A DNA stretch of 64,000 nucleotides from Suicoccus acidiformans (GCF_003546865.1 NZ_CP023434.1:2046001-2110000), one strand, 5' to 3'; shown: positions 49,353-58,632, numbered from the stretch's first letter. Notes: a model not told the origin generated them from the sequence alone. Numbers and translations are program-made.

Positions 49353-50825
49353 GGCTCTTTGTCAAATAGGGTTGATGAGTAAATTTAAGGTCAAGCGACT
49401 AAATTTGTTGCTTGATCTTTTTCTTTGTTCTTAGGTTCATAAAGTCGGCACATGAGTAATATTCTGTCTCTAAAATGACTGAAGTTTCTGTAACCATAAC
49501 CATTGCGTTTGAGTAGTTTAATCTTATTATTAATCCCTTCGATAGGACCATTACTAAGGCCTGCATGTGTGAGTGTGTTGTGGATATATTCCCCATACTT
49601 TCTGAACGTCCTTAATACACGCCTTAAGCCTTTTGAAAGTGTCATGGACCGGCTTTGTGCCAAAATCTCTTGATATCGTTGCCAGTTCCTATCCCTTAAG
49701 GCATCGCCCAATTGATGCACCATTTGATAGGTATCCTTCAAGACGTCGTCGTGCTGAATGAGATAGTCCACAATGCTACGAGTATTGGTTAACCAATCAA
49801 ACAGTGGGAAGCGATGGTATTCAGTAGACATTAAGTCGCTTTTTGGTTTGAGTATTAATTTCCAATAACGCTTAAGTTTATTATAGAGTCTTGAATCTTT
49901 ATAACGAACCTCGTTCATGTAACGAATTCGTGTCCGATCTAATTCGCGATTTAAGGCTTGAATTAAATGGAACGGATCAAGAATAATCTTTGCATTTGGA
50001 AACCATCGCTTTGCCAGGTGCATGTATGGTTCGTACATATCTATCGTAATGGTTTGAACTTGGTAACGTGCTTGGCGACTAAACCTTGAGAAATAAGCAC
50101 TGAGTGAGTGTGTTTTTCTGTCTTCGACCACATCTACGATTTTATGTGACAGTGTATCACAACAGATGAAGCTCATCGCTGCTTTAACCGACTTAACGCT
50201 TTTAAATTCATCAAAGGATAGATGCTTAGGCAACTGTTCAGTGGACCGTATTCGAATAGCTCGAGCGGTTTCATGAATCACCCGTCGGACTGTATTTGGT
50301 GATACAAAAGTATCTTTGGCGATATCTGTTTCACAAGTGACTCTTGTGGCGCGGTCCATAATCTGTTGTTTGACTTGATTCGTAATATAGCAGTCAGGAT
50401 TAACGATGGATGTCTTCGCTGTAAATGACCGCCCACAGGCTTTGCATAAAAAGCGTTGCTTAGCTAGGATTAAGTAAGCAGGTAAGCCTGATTTGGCTGT
50501 TAATGTCAGACGAGAGGAGCGTTTTCCATTACTGACAATGACATAATCATTATTGGCAATGCCACAATGAGGACAAGCCTCCGGTTTATATGCCAATGTT
50601 CCTCGATAAAAGAGCGATGTTCGCCCTTTGAATTCTATCTCTTCACAATAATCCATATCGATTTCAATGTTTTTGTCTTTTAATTGGAAGGTTTTTTCGA
50701 TAAAATGATTCATACGTAGATGTTCTCCTTTATTATTGGGTCAACTTTAATATTAAAGAACATCTGCGTTTTTTGCACTTAAAAACGGTCGAGAAATTTC
50801 CATCAACCGTATTTATTTTAGAACC
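49353..50825 (-). mobile_element. Complete ISL3-family insertion sequence with 8-bp target duplication
   Basis: It spans 1473 bp with imperfect terminal inverted repeats (GGCTCTTTGTCAAATAGGGT left; GGTTCT..AATACGGTTGATG right, read outward). TTTTAAGC is duplicated at 49345-49352 and 50826-50833, the 8-bp duplication expected for ISL3. This indicates a recent insertion. Confidence 0.95.
49391..50713 (-). CDS. ISL3-family transposase (intact)
   Basis: A 440-residue transposase. An N-terminal zinc finger (CPHCGIANNDY and CKACGRSFTAK) recognises the IS ends. A helix-turn-helix follows (DIAKDTFVSPNTVRRVI), then the DDE catalytic core: SFDEFKSVKSVKAAMSFICC, ITIDMYEPYMHLAKRWFPNA, DPFHLIQALNRELDRTRI and the final Glu in GPIEGINNKIKLLKRNGYG. 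AAAGGAGAAC precedes the ATG. The copy at 22062 differs by one 100-bp deletion and a few bases. Confidence 0.95.
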   Translation of the reverse strand: MNHFIEKTFQLKDKNIEIDMDYCEEIEFKGRTSLFYRGTLAYKPEACPHCGIANNDYVIVSNGKRSSRLTLTAKSGLPAYLILAKQRFLCKACGRSFTAKTSIVNPDCYITNQVKQQIMDRATRVTCETDIAKDTFVSPNTVRRVIHETARAIRIRSTEQLPKHLSFDEFKSVKSVKAAMSFICCDTLSHKIVDVVEDRKTHSLSAYFSRFSRQARYQVQTITIDMYEPYMHLAKRWFPNAKIILDPFHLIQALNRELDRTRIRYMNEVRYKDSRLYNKLKRYWKLILKPKSDLMSTEYHRFPLFDWLTNTRSIVDYLIQHDDVLKDTYQMVHQLGDALRDRNWQRYQEILAQSRSMTLSKGLRRVLRTFRKYGEYIHNTLTHAGLSNGPIEGINNKIKLLKRNGYGYRNFSHFRDRILLMCRLYEPKNKEKDQATNLVA

Positions 50826-51864
50826 TTTTAAGCTTTTGTCCCAGCCTCGTATTTTCCATTGAGTTCTTTTCTGCTAATAATTCCGTGTATAGCTGGGCAT
50901 ATTTTTTACCATTCGCTTCTACACTATATTCCTTTGCTTTTTGATAGCCATTTTCAGTTAAATCTTCAAACTTTCCATCTAAAATTAGTGAGAGCATGGC
51001 CTTAAAATCACGTAAATTTCTACCCTTGTATAAATCGTAACCATCTTGATATTTCTTAAAGACAGGGATTGCTCGTACTAAAGTTGGAGCTCGACTAGCT
51101 AAAGCCTCTAATAAAACAATACCTTCTGTTTCCTCACGGGTTAAGAACAAATACAAATCACATGCCTGGTAAACCAAGCGAATCTCCTCACGTGGTACAT
51201 ACCCCGGAAAATAAAGATTGCTAGGCGCCTGATCAATGAGTTCTTTAATGTCACTCGGGAGCAGTCGGCGGTTCAATTCTCCAAACCAAAAGAACTTATA
51301 GTCTGGAAAACTATGGGCCAACTGGACAAAGTCGTCAATTCCTTTTCGAGCAATCGGCAAACCAACTGACACAATCATTTTTTCATGGTCTCTTACACCC
51401 AGTTGATGTCTGAATGCTTGCACCTCCTCATCATCAGCCTGCCAATAGTCAATATCAATACCATTGGACATGACTTGAATCGGTTGCTTAAAGCCGTAGT
51501 CTTCTAGCAACCCCTTCGAATAATCGGTCGGTGTTAAAATAAGATCTGAACGACTGTAGGCGAACTTCAACCATTGCTTGAACAAGGGGGACAGTGCATT
51601 TGAACCGATAAAGGAATCCCTAAAGTCCTCTTGAGTCGAATGGGCAAAGTAAATAACTGGTTTGTTTAACACACCCGAAGCTATCGCTTGGCAGACCGAC
51701 TGAGGAAAAACAGTATTCACTTGGATCAAGTCATAGTGGTCATGAGGGTTGAGGGTATACTCAATGCCAGCTGATGCTAGACTCATTTCTTGATGAACTT
51801 GAGCACGACCCACACCACTCTTTTCTATTAAGCTTGCAAAATCTGAACATAGATAAACTTTCAT
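50818..51864 (-). CDS. Family 4 glycosyltransferase, LafB/CpoA-like glycolipid synthase
   Basis: A 348-residue GT-B protein. The N-terminus (MKVYLCSDFASLIEKSGVGR, YDLIQVNTVF, IYFAHSTQEDFRDSFIGSNA) and the C-terminal EETEGIVLLEALASRAPTLV match streptococcal LafB/CpoA-type enzymes that add a second hexose to monoglucosyl-diacylglycerol, the lipoteichoic-acid anchor. The donor is probably UDP-hexose. It follows the VTT gene by four bases. The natural C-terminus has been altered: the last residues, ending LGQKLKRF, come from a MITE-like repeat and the ISL3 end, with the stop supplied by ISL3. Confidence 0.8.
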   Translation of the reverse strand: MKVYLCSDFASLIEKSGVGRAQVHQEMSLASAGIEYTLNPHDHYDLIQVNTVFPQSVCQAIASGVLNKPVIYFAHSTQEDFRDSFIGSNALSPLFKQWLKFAYSRSDLILTPTDYSKGLLEDYGFKQPIQVMSNGIDIDYWQADDEEVQAFRHQLGVRDHEKMIVSVGLPIARKGIDDFVQLAHSFPDYKFFWFGELNRRLLPSDIKELIDQAPSNLYFPGYVPREEIRLVYQACDLYLFLTREETEGIVLLEALASRAPTLVRAIPVFKKYQDGYDLYKGRNLRDFKAMLSLILDGKFEDLTENGYQKAKEYSVEANGKKYAQLYTELLAEKNSMENTRLGQKLKRF

Positions 51865-51868
51865 TGGC

Positions 51869-52465
51869 TTAACCCCCTAATAATTTTTGAACCAGGTCTA
51901 AAATCGCTACCGTTCCATACGTGTAAATGTAAATACTCCAAGTTTTTGTTGTGAGAATAATCAAGGCATAGCTCTTCCAGGTCATTGCCGACAAACCGGC
52001 CAAGTAACATAGGAAGTCATCCGGGCTAAACGGCCAGATCATAAACCCTAAAAACACTTTTCCAAAATTCTTATGCTCCAAATAACCAATGTACTTATCA
52101 TATGTTTTTTCTGATGTTAAGGCTTTAACTAAAGGTTTGCCATATTGGCGAGCCAAACAAAAGTTAATAAGAGAGCCAATCACAATGCCGACATAATTAT
52201 AGACACAGCCCAGCCAGTCTCCAAAGATAATCGCCCCAACCGGAATGGTTATGGCACCCGGAACGATTGGGATAACCACTTGAACAATTTGAATGAAGAT
52301 GAAGACTAACGGTCCCCATACCCCTGCTTGATTCAAAAAGTCTTTCATGACTTCTTCATTCGTCAACAAACCAATTTTGAAGGCATACCATAAAAATATA
52401 ACCGTTGCTATCGTGCCGATAATGCCGAGAGCATTCACTAAATCTCTAATTCGTTGACTAGACAT
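51869..52465 (-). CDS. TVP38/TMEM64 (VTT) family membrane protein
   Basis: A 198-residue protein with about five hydrophobic segments. The VTT signature region reads PIVPGAITIPVGAIIFGDWL, then GSLINFCLARQYG, and the tail LGFMIWPFSPDDFLCYLAGL matches DedA-like SNARE-associated proteins. Related DedA and VTT proteins are implicated in lipid scrambling or carrier recycling and envelope homeostasis. Coupling to a glycolipid glycosyltransferase fits a lipid role. Confidence 0.85.
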   Translation of the reverse strand: MSSQRIRDLVNALGIIGTIATVIFLWYAFKIGLLTNEEVMKDFLNQAGVWGPLVFIFIQIVQVVIPIVPGAITIPVGAIIFGDWLGCVYNYVGIVIGSLINFCLARQYGKPLVKALTSEKTYDKYIGYLEHKNFGKVFLGFMIWPFSPDDFLCYLAGLSAMTWKSYALIILTTKTWSIYIYTYGTVAILDLVQKLLGG

Positions 52466-52581
52466 AGCTCACTCAATTCCTTTTTTCATGTTTATCTACA
52501 AACCCTTAGTTGTCGACATCTCTGTAATCCTGTGATTCAATTCATTCTTATTGATGTTGGGAAAGTTTTTATTAAAAGGAC

Positions 52582-53460
52582 TTAAACACTCACGTCCATG
52601 CGTCTTGACCTCACTTGAGCTAAGGCATAGGTCACAACAATGTAAGCAAGTCCTAATAGAACAACCGACCAGATTTTAGCCATATCAATGTCTATGCCTA
52701 GATTTCTATATGCTACAGAGTAAAGATACGGCGTTAAGTCTACTTTCACCCAAGAAGAAATTAACTGTGCGATACTGTTCATCATGTTGCTTGATAAGAA
52801 GAAGGCGACAATCACCGTAGCAGTCTTGCTTTGTGTCAAGAGTTGAGCCAGACTAACTACTAAAGCTGCAATCACGATATAAATCTCATTCAACAAGAAA
52901 TGACTAGCTAAATTTCCTACATCAACTGTCCAAGCATCTTGACCTGAAATCATATGAGTAAACGCACCGTAAGCTAGACTAATTGCAAGTGTAAGCACTC
53001 CATAAGCCAGGCCCGAAACAATCTTAGACGTCACCCAATTCCTTCTTGCCCCATCAAGGGTTAATAGATTTTTAATATAACCTGAACTCCAATCATTCCC
53101 CACAAAGAAAGCAAAGAATATCCAAGCAATCATCACCATGTTCTGCATCATATATAGCGTTGATGGTTCAAAAGATAAGCTTTCTTTCGTCTGCTCCATT
53201 AATGCATCATAGGTTGCTTCATCAACCACTTCTTCTGGACCAGAGCTTACAACGATACCAGAATTATTTTCTTCACTTTCTTTTTGTTTTTCAATTCGTT
53301 GTAGGGTCTCTTGTTTATATTCCTCATAATTGCTGTTCTTCAATGCATTACTATCGCTGATTGCACTCAAACTAGTAAAAACTACCATCAAACCAATGAG
53401 CACCCATAGAGCTCGAGTTCTTACCATCTTTTTAAGGTCAAATTGTATAAAATTAAGCAT
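52582..53460 (-). CDS. ABC-2 type transporter permease
   Basis: A 292-residue protein with six membrane segments: one at the N-terminus (ALWVLIGLMVVFTSLSAI), a charged extracellular loop (about 30-90), then a five-helix block (MVMIAWIFFAFFVGNDWSSG to LLGLAYIVVTYALAQV). This is the topology of bacitracin/lantibiotic-type exporters. Its start overlaps the ATPase stop by eight bases, so the two are co-translated. Confidence 0.88.
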   Translation of the reverse strand: MLNFIQFDLKKMVRTRALWVLIGLMVVFTSLSAISDSNALKNSNYEEYKQETLQRIEKQKESEENNSGIVVSSGPEEVVDEATYDALMEQTKESLSFEPSTLYMMQNMVMIAWIFFAFFVGNDWSSGYIKNLLTLDGARRNWVTSKIVSGLAYGVLTLAISLAYGAFTHMISGQDAWTVDVGNLASHFLLNEIYIVIAALVVSLAQLLTQSKTATVIVAFFLSSNMMNSIAQLISSWVKVDLTPYLYSVAYRNLGIDIDMAKIWSVVLLGLAYIVVTYALAQVRSRRMDVSV

Positions 53461-54373
53461 GTTGTCCGCCTCCTGTTAAGTTGATGTAGTATTCTTCTAA
53501 AGAGTTTTCATGGTAATAGAAGGTATCGAATAGAATTCCATTTTCAATTAAGTTGTGTGAAATATATTCCGGTTGATCAATGCTTTCATATATTTCAAGC
53601 TCTGTTGGATTGACAACCAGAAAATCTGTAATCTTTAATTCTTCTTCAATAAAGTTAGTCACTCGAGATAACTGATTGGACGTTAATACTAACTTGTCTC
53701 TGTTTTCATTCAGCAACTCGTCGCGAGTCACTTCAGTCAGCAAACGTCCCTCATGGATAATTCCTAGTTTGTTCACAATCTTATCCAACTCACTTAAGAT
53801 GTGACTAGAAATAATGATGGTGATTTTCCTTTCTTGGTTTAATTTCAAGATTAAATTCCTAAAGTCAGATATACCCTGTGGGTCCATTCCATTGGTTGGC
53901 TCATCTAAAAGCAAGATGTCCGGATCTCCAATCAATGCTAGAGCTAAGCCGAGTCGTTGCTTCATTCCAAGAGAGAATTGCTTGGTTCTCTTTTTCTTAA
54001 CTACATCTGCTAAGCCAACTAAGTCTAAAATGTCTTCGATATAATTCTTGCGACGAATTCCCATCGCTTCACACTTGAGCATCATGTTTTGGTAGGCGGT
54101 TAAGTCAGGATAAAGTCCCGGCGACTCGATGATGCTACCAATGCGAATACCATTATCTTTTTCAACTTGAACTTCTTCTCCAAAAACTTCAAACGTTCCT
54201 GAGTCAGGGTGGATTTGCTGGGATAATATTTTTAGTAAGGTTGTTTTTCCTGCACCATTTCGACCAATCAAACCATAAATATCACCTTGTTCGACTTGAA
54301 TTGATACTTGATCTAATGCGACTTGACGACCATATTTTTTTGTTAACTTATTACTTTTTATCGTTGTTGTCAT
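53453..54373 (-). CDS. ABC transporter ATP-binding protein
   Basis: About 306 residues. Walker A is GRNGAGKTT, the signature region QFSLGMKQRLGLALAL, Walker B ILLLDEPTNGMDP and the H-loop SSHILSELD. It has the C-terminal extension of BcrA-like antibiotic/peptide exporters. The start MTTTIKSNKL has AAAGGAGGACACC upstream. The promoter ahead has a weak -35 and two 11-bp direct repeats, suggesting activation by the response regulator at 55079. Confidence 0.92.
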   Translation of the reverse strand: MTTTIKSNKLTKKYGRQVALDQVSIQVEQGDIYGLIGRNGAGKTTLLKILSQQIHPDSGTFEVFGEEVQVEKDNGIRIGSIIESPGLYPDLTAYQNMMLKCEAMGIRRKNYIEDILDLVGLADVVKKKRTKQFSLGMKQRLGLALALIGDPDILLLDEPTNGMDPQGISDFRNLILKLNQERKITIIISSHILSELDKIVNKLGIIHEGRLLTEVTRDELLNENRDKLVLTSNQLSRVTNFIEEELKITDFLVVNPTELEIYESIDQPEYISHNLIENGILFDTFYYHENSLEEYYINLTGGGQHA

Positions 54374-54404
54374 TGGGGTGTCCTCCTTTTTTGATTCTAA
54401 ATTT

Positions 54405-54461
54405 ATTATAGGAGACACTCATAAAGTCATCGCAAAGCAAGTATAAAGAAAGTATAAAGAA
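54405..54461 (-). promoter_or_regulatory. Promoter of ABC operon with response-regulator direct repeats
   Basis: TATAAT at 54410-54405 and a poor -35 (GCGATG, 54433-54428) with 17-bp spacing. Immediately upstream are two exact 11-bp direct repeats, AGTATAAAGAA at 54440-54450 and 54451-54461 (plus-strand reading). Eleven-base periodic direct repeats against a weak -35 are typical for OmpR/PhoB-type activators. Confidence 0.7.
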
Positions 54462-54664
54462 ATAAAGCAAAAAGTTTAAAGAAGGACTTGACCTTGTTTT
54501 TTGCAGGATGTTCCTCGTCTCTTACACATGTAATTTACGCCTTTACATCAATAAATGCTTGTATTTTAACTTACATCATGCTTACAGAATTGAAAGAATG
54601 CTCACCGACTGAAGTGAGTGAGTCTCAATGTTTCAAGCAAGCATATGTAAAGCTGCCTTTAAAG

Positions 54665-54700
54665 TTGAACACTCGCGCAAGAAATCTCACGCGAGTGTTC
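54665..54700. repeat. 12-bp perfect hairpin
   Basis: TGAACACTCGCG and CGCGAGTGTTCA with a 12-base loop. No T-run follows. It lies in the otherwise gene-free stretch 54470-54860. Confidence 0.5.
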
Positions 54701-54869
54701 AAAGGCATAAATCGTGCCTACCACGACATTGACCTCGTTAGGCATTGACTCTCTTCGTTTGGTAAAAAAGTGAAAACAAAAAGTTATACTAGTCACTTCA
54801 AATTAAGAGCGTCCAGTATAACTTTTTTGTGCGGTCAACGAAAATTTTGATTAAAGTAAAACATCTACT

Positions 54870-55068
54870 TTCCAACTTATGGAAATCCATACTGTGGGAT
54901 TATGTCTATTTCCCAACTTACGGAAACTCATACGGTAGGATTTTGTCCATTTCCCAACTTATGTAAATTCATACTGTAGGTTTATGTTCATTTTCCAACT
55001 TATGAATTCCCATACAGTGGAATTTTATCCAATTTGCAACTTATGAAATTCCATACGAGAAGCTTCTT
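54870..55068. repeat. Five tandem 41-bp repeats
   Basis: The block CCAACTTA (or GCAACTTA) recurs at 54872, 54913, 54954, 54995 and 55036, exactly 41 bases apart. Each unit continues TATGGAAATCCATAC-like, a small palindrome, then GTAGGATTTTGTCCAT-like. Units are diverged but in register. The array lies just beyond the response-regulator stop. Confidence 0.9.
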
Positions 55069-55078
55069 ATCGATTCAA

Positions 55079-55771
55079 TTAATCTTCAATTTTCTTCGGA
55101 TCCAGGCGAAAACCTACTCCCCAAACGGTTTCAATCCATTCTTCACCTGTCTGGTCTAACAGTTTTTTTCTAATATTTGAAACATGAACATTGATGGTCT
55201 TATCGTCTCCCATATAATAATCATCCCAAGCTTGTTGGTAAATCTCTTCTTTAGTAAAAATCTTCTTCGGATGTTTAAGGAAGAGTTCAATGATCTTCGC
55301 TTCTTTTCGAGTAAGGTTAATTTCTTCGTCCTGGTAACTCAAACTTTTATTATCCAAATCAAAAACCAAGCCTTGAATATCTAAAGTCTGGCTTTCTTCT
55401 CTAGTTTCTCCATGCTGTTGATTAAGTTGGACTTGAATTCGTGCGGTTAATTCACGTAAATCAAAAGGCTTCACTACATAATCATTCGCACCCATCTCCA
55501 ACACATCCACCTTGGATTCGATGGAACCTTTTGCAGACATGACAATGACTGGAGTCAGGGTCTTTTGTCTAAAATGTTGTAATAACTCTTCCCCAGACAT
55601 CCCTGGCAACATCAAGTCCAAGAGGATCAAGTCATACTTATTCATCTCTAACATCATCTTAGCCTCTGTTCCAGAATAGGCTGAAGATACTTGGTAGCTC
55701 TGCTTCGTTAAACTTTCAGTCAACATCGAATGGATGTCAGGATTATCCTCAACAATTAAGATCTCTGCCAT
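55079..55771 (-). CDS. OmpR-family response regulator
   Basis: A 230-residue regulator. The receiver domain begins MAEILIVEDNPDIHSML (acidic pair), the phospho-acceptor Asp is in DLILLDLMLPGMSGEE, the conserved Thr/Ser in PVIVMSAKG and Lys in DYVVKPFDLREL. The C-terminal winged helix has LTRKEAKIIELFLKHPKKIF and TINVHVSNIRKKLL. GAGGTGAAAAA precedes the start. Its kinase partner is probably the one at 47022, and its likely target is the ABC operon 654 bases downstream. Confidence 0.93.
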   Translation of the reverse strand: MAEILIVEDNPDIHSMLTESLTKQSYQVSSAYSGTEAKMMLEMNKYDLILLDLMLPGMSGEELLQHFRQKTLTPVIVMSAKGSIESKVDVLEMGANDYVVKPFDLRELTARIQVQLNQQHGETREESQTLDIQGLVFDLDNKSLSYQDEEINLTRKEAKIIELFLKHPKKIFTKEEIYQQAWDDYYMGDDKTINVHVSNIRKKLLDQTGEEWIETVWGVGFRLDPKKIED

Positions 55772-56014
55772 TTTTTCACCTCATTGTTTACTGATTAGAA
55801 TTATATCATATTTTTTAAAATTGTTCTCTTTAGTCGACAATGTAGGTATGTGTCAAGGCATTCTCGGTAAACTTATAAAAGTTGCACAAGTATTCTGTTT
55901 TAACATTAAAATTCTATGCTCAATCCAACGCCATGAACATCTGAGTTACAGTCGATGTTTTTTTCTTCGCCTGGCGTGGGACCGCCTTCAACTTCCTCCG
56001 GAATTTTCCGGCTT

Positions 56015-56070
56015 GCCTGGCTACTCGTAGCGTAAGTGGCGGAGCCACAACGCTACGATGTGCGCCAGGT
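56015..56070. repeat. Long nested GC-rich hairpin at ISLre2 3' end
   Basis: GCCTGGC / GCCAGG enclose CGTAGCGT / ACGCTACG, which enclose GTGGC / GCCAC. The fold lies beyond the stop of the ISLre2 transposase remnant. Confidence 0.75.
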
Positions 56071-56148
56071 CATCCTTTTCACGCTGGGCTCGAAAAACAA
56101 ATCTCCTTTCACTCAGATGTTAGCCAACACATACCGAACAAACATCAT

Positions 56149-56640
56149 CTACTTGTTGCGGTTTAATGTTTTTATTAAACGGTCTAAAGCACTTGAACTT
56201 GATGCATTAAGAGATATCCTGCCTCGAACAACACAACTTGAGTCTGACTTAACTTTCTTTAATGCTTCACGGACAGCACCTTTTATTTCCTCCCCGAGTA
56301 ATTCTTGATAACCTTTGTAATCAACGTCCTTAAAATAAGCTTCTTCAAGATGCCCATTCTTAATAGCTGTGATAATCGCAGACATATTCTCTGCTCCTTT
56401 TTTACTCCATGTTTTTCCTTGTTTTTTCATTCGATAAGTATAAAGCCGATGGCCACTTTCACAAATACCTAAACTTTTATCTTTATTTTCCTCAAACGGA
56501 ACAATATATTGCCAATTTCTCCTTAAATAATTTCTTAGTTTGTCTATGTTTTCCAAGTAACTTTCATCATCATCAGAATTATGTGTTAGTCGTGATTCTG
56601 TTGTGTCTAACAATGAGATGGTCAAGTTCAAATCATGTTT
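56149..56640 (-). pseudogene. ISLre2-family transposase, C-terminal fragment
   Basis: About 160 residues with IGICESGHRLYTYRMKKQGK-like sequence (GICESGHRLYTYRMKKQGKT), WSKKGAENMSAIITAIKNG and a long helical tail, typical of ISLre2 transposases. The upstream part has been removed where the IS30 remnant begins near 56645. Confidence 0.75.
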
Positions 56641-56647
56641 TTTTACT

Positions 56648-58055
56648 GAGCGCTAATTGCAAGTTAAAGTGAGACTCATTTTCTACCTAGGTCATCTGAG
56701 CTATAAACGCAATGTAAATCATGTGCTTCCCGGCGGCGAAGCTTCCCTTGACACTGAGCTGAGGCATGGTACTCGCGAATAGCGAGGTGGGCCCGGGGTT
56801 TATGGGGTTGTTCCCATAAACCTTACCCTCTTTAACCATGCCGAAGGAGGATTGTTGTCAAGGGCGCCGGCTATGCGGCTTCAGCTAACCAAATGTCCAA
56901 GGCAGAATGACCGGCGTGAATTCCTCTAGGATAAGTGTTAATCCATTCCTCGATGCTTTTAATTTGAGCTTTGGAGTAATCTCGGATGATGGATCCTTTT
57001 GGAATGTGACGACGTATCTGGCCGTTGATTTTGTTCATTAGTGCCTCTCTGATAGGCGCTATAGGCATCACAGAAGTAGATTCGGCAGCGCTTTTCACCT
57101 TTATCCAAAGAAGATGTCTACATTTCTTTCCAGTTTAAAAATTCACTGTCGTTATCTACGGTAATTGTTTTAAATGTCTTCTTAAACTTCTCAGAGCCTA
57201 AGCTGTCCTCAGGATTATCTAAAGCCTCGATAACAGCATTTTGTGTTTGAGAGGAAAGCTTTAGGAGAATCGTTCGTCTGGAACGGCGATCTACCATCGT
57301 TAGTAGAGTGGACCGATGTTTTTTCCGGATTCAACGCAGTCCCTTTCTCAATGTCCTAATTCACTTCGATTATTAGCGGCCTTTGGCCTATCATGAATGG
57401 ATTTAGCCAAGGAGTCTCTTTGCGTTCTTCGTACACCCTTATACTGTCTCCTACTTCTTTTACCTTTACGAGGCAGATCTTTCTTAGTTAAAGAGGCGAA
57501 GAACCCTCTCTCAATGTAGTTGTAGATAGTTTTAAAGGAGAGAGTGAGCCCAGACTCTCCTCGTTCCTCAGAGCAACGCTTGCCGCATCGCATATGGTGA
57601 GTAGGACTCGCAAGCAATTAAGTTCTCAATGAAGTTAGCTGCTTTATGATTGTTTCCGATTTTTGGATTAGGGCCTTTTCTCTTGGCTTCAAAATCATAG
57701 TCATTCTGTGCAACGTCGGCTGAATACATTTTGTAAGGCTCCAGGTCAGATCTTACAACATCGACTAGTCCTCGCTTACGCTCACGGTAAAGATGGCTTT
57801 TGAGATACCTAAAGATTCATAAATCTCTTTGTTAGTTTTCTCTTCGCCTTTGGCGCTTTGGCATTCTCAATTAGTAACTTTTCCATCGTCCTACGCATCT
57901 CATAGGTCATATGTAAATATTTTTCCGAACTATGGTAGAATAGGTATAGCCCATCGAAATCTCTCCTCTGTATTTTGTGCTTAAAATCAGTATAGCAGAG
58001 AAGCCGATGGGCTTTTTTATGGTCTCACTTAATTATATAAGTCGCAAGTTTGAGT
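56648..58055 (-). mobile_element. IS30-type element remnant (copy 3 of 3), near full length, decayed
   Basis: The left end (GCAAGTTAAAGTGAGACTCAT) and right end (read outward ATTAAGTGAGACCAT near 58020-58035) resemble inverted repeats. The transposase lies between 56871 and 57950 in several frames: C-terminus RRHIPKGSIIRDYSKAQIKS ending AGHSALDIWLAEAA, a middle piece SGLTLSFKTIYNYIERGFFA and DLPRKGKRSRRQYKGVRR. Multiple frameshifts make it inactive. The GC-rich 3' tail is shared with copies 1 and 2. Confidence 0.8.
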
Positions 58056-58225
58056 CTTTGGTTACATCTGACTTGACACCCGCTACTTTAAATGCTTTCT
58101 TTTTTCGATCTTAATATCCATTTGATTCCCTCTTTGCTCCATCTGAGTAAAAAGCACATAAAGTTAAAGCTGTTAAAGACAGTCTTGTAAATCTAAACCA
58201 TTTTTTATTCTTTGTTCTGGAATAA

Positions 58226-58282
58226 CTATACAACATTTAAAATGTCTGTAATAATTGCTCCAATTCCTAAAATATACCACAT
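58226..58282 (-). CDS. Possible 18-residue hydrophobic peptide
   Basis: MWYILGIGAIITDILNVV is preceded by AGAGGATAGTATT at good spacing and follows the 58306-58632 gene by 23 bases. The peptide is almost entirely hydrophobic, like small membrane-active or type I toxin peptides. Length makes this uncertain. Confidence 0.3.
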   Translation of the reverse strand: MWYILGIGAIITDILNVV

Positions 58283-58305
58283 AATACTATCCTCTAAACT
58301 CTTAT

Positions 58306-58632
58306 TCAATCAACAAGTAAAATTGTATCTATTGAATCTATCCTAAAAACAGCTATATTTTTCTCTTTATTTTCATCAATATATTCAAGTTTTATCCATT
58401 CCTCATCTGAGTCCATTACAATGCCTGTAATTGATATACTTCCAACCAATGTTAAAGCTTCATCTGTAATTATCTTACATTTATTATTTTTTAACCCTTG
58501 AATTACTATCGACATTCCTTTTCCCTCCTGATTTCTTCTTTCACTTTTTTTTAATATTTTAATAATTTTTTTATTTTCCTCACTAAATGAAATATATATA
58601 ATCAATAGTGCTAGTATAATTATCCAATCCAT
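58306..58632 (-). CDS. Small membrane-anchored protein of unknown function
   Basis: A 108-residue protein with an N-terminal helix (WIIILALLIIYISF), a lysine-rich stretch and a C-terminal domain of beta character (LVGSISITGIVMDSDEEWIK, AVFRIDSIDTILLVD) that recalls small Sm-like or regulatory domains. I do not recognise the family. TAGGAGGGG precedes the start. It lies alone downstream of decayed DNA. Confidence 0.5.
   Translation of the reverse strand: MDWIIILALLIIYISFSEENKKIIKILKKSERRNQEGKGMSIVIQGLKNNKCKIITDEALTLVGSISITGIVMDSDEEWIKLEYIDENKEKNIAVFRIDSIDTILLVD

Noticed and set aside
54870..55068. 41-bp tandem units considered as a CRISPR array
   Set aside because: The whole 41 bp repeats with scattered divergence; there is no constant repeat separated by unique spacers.
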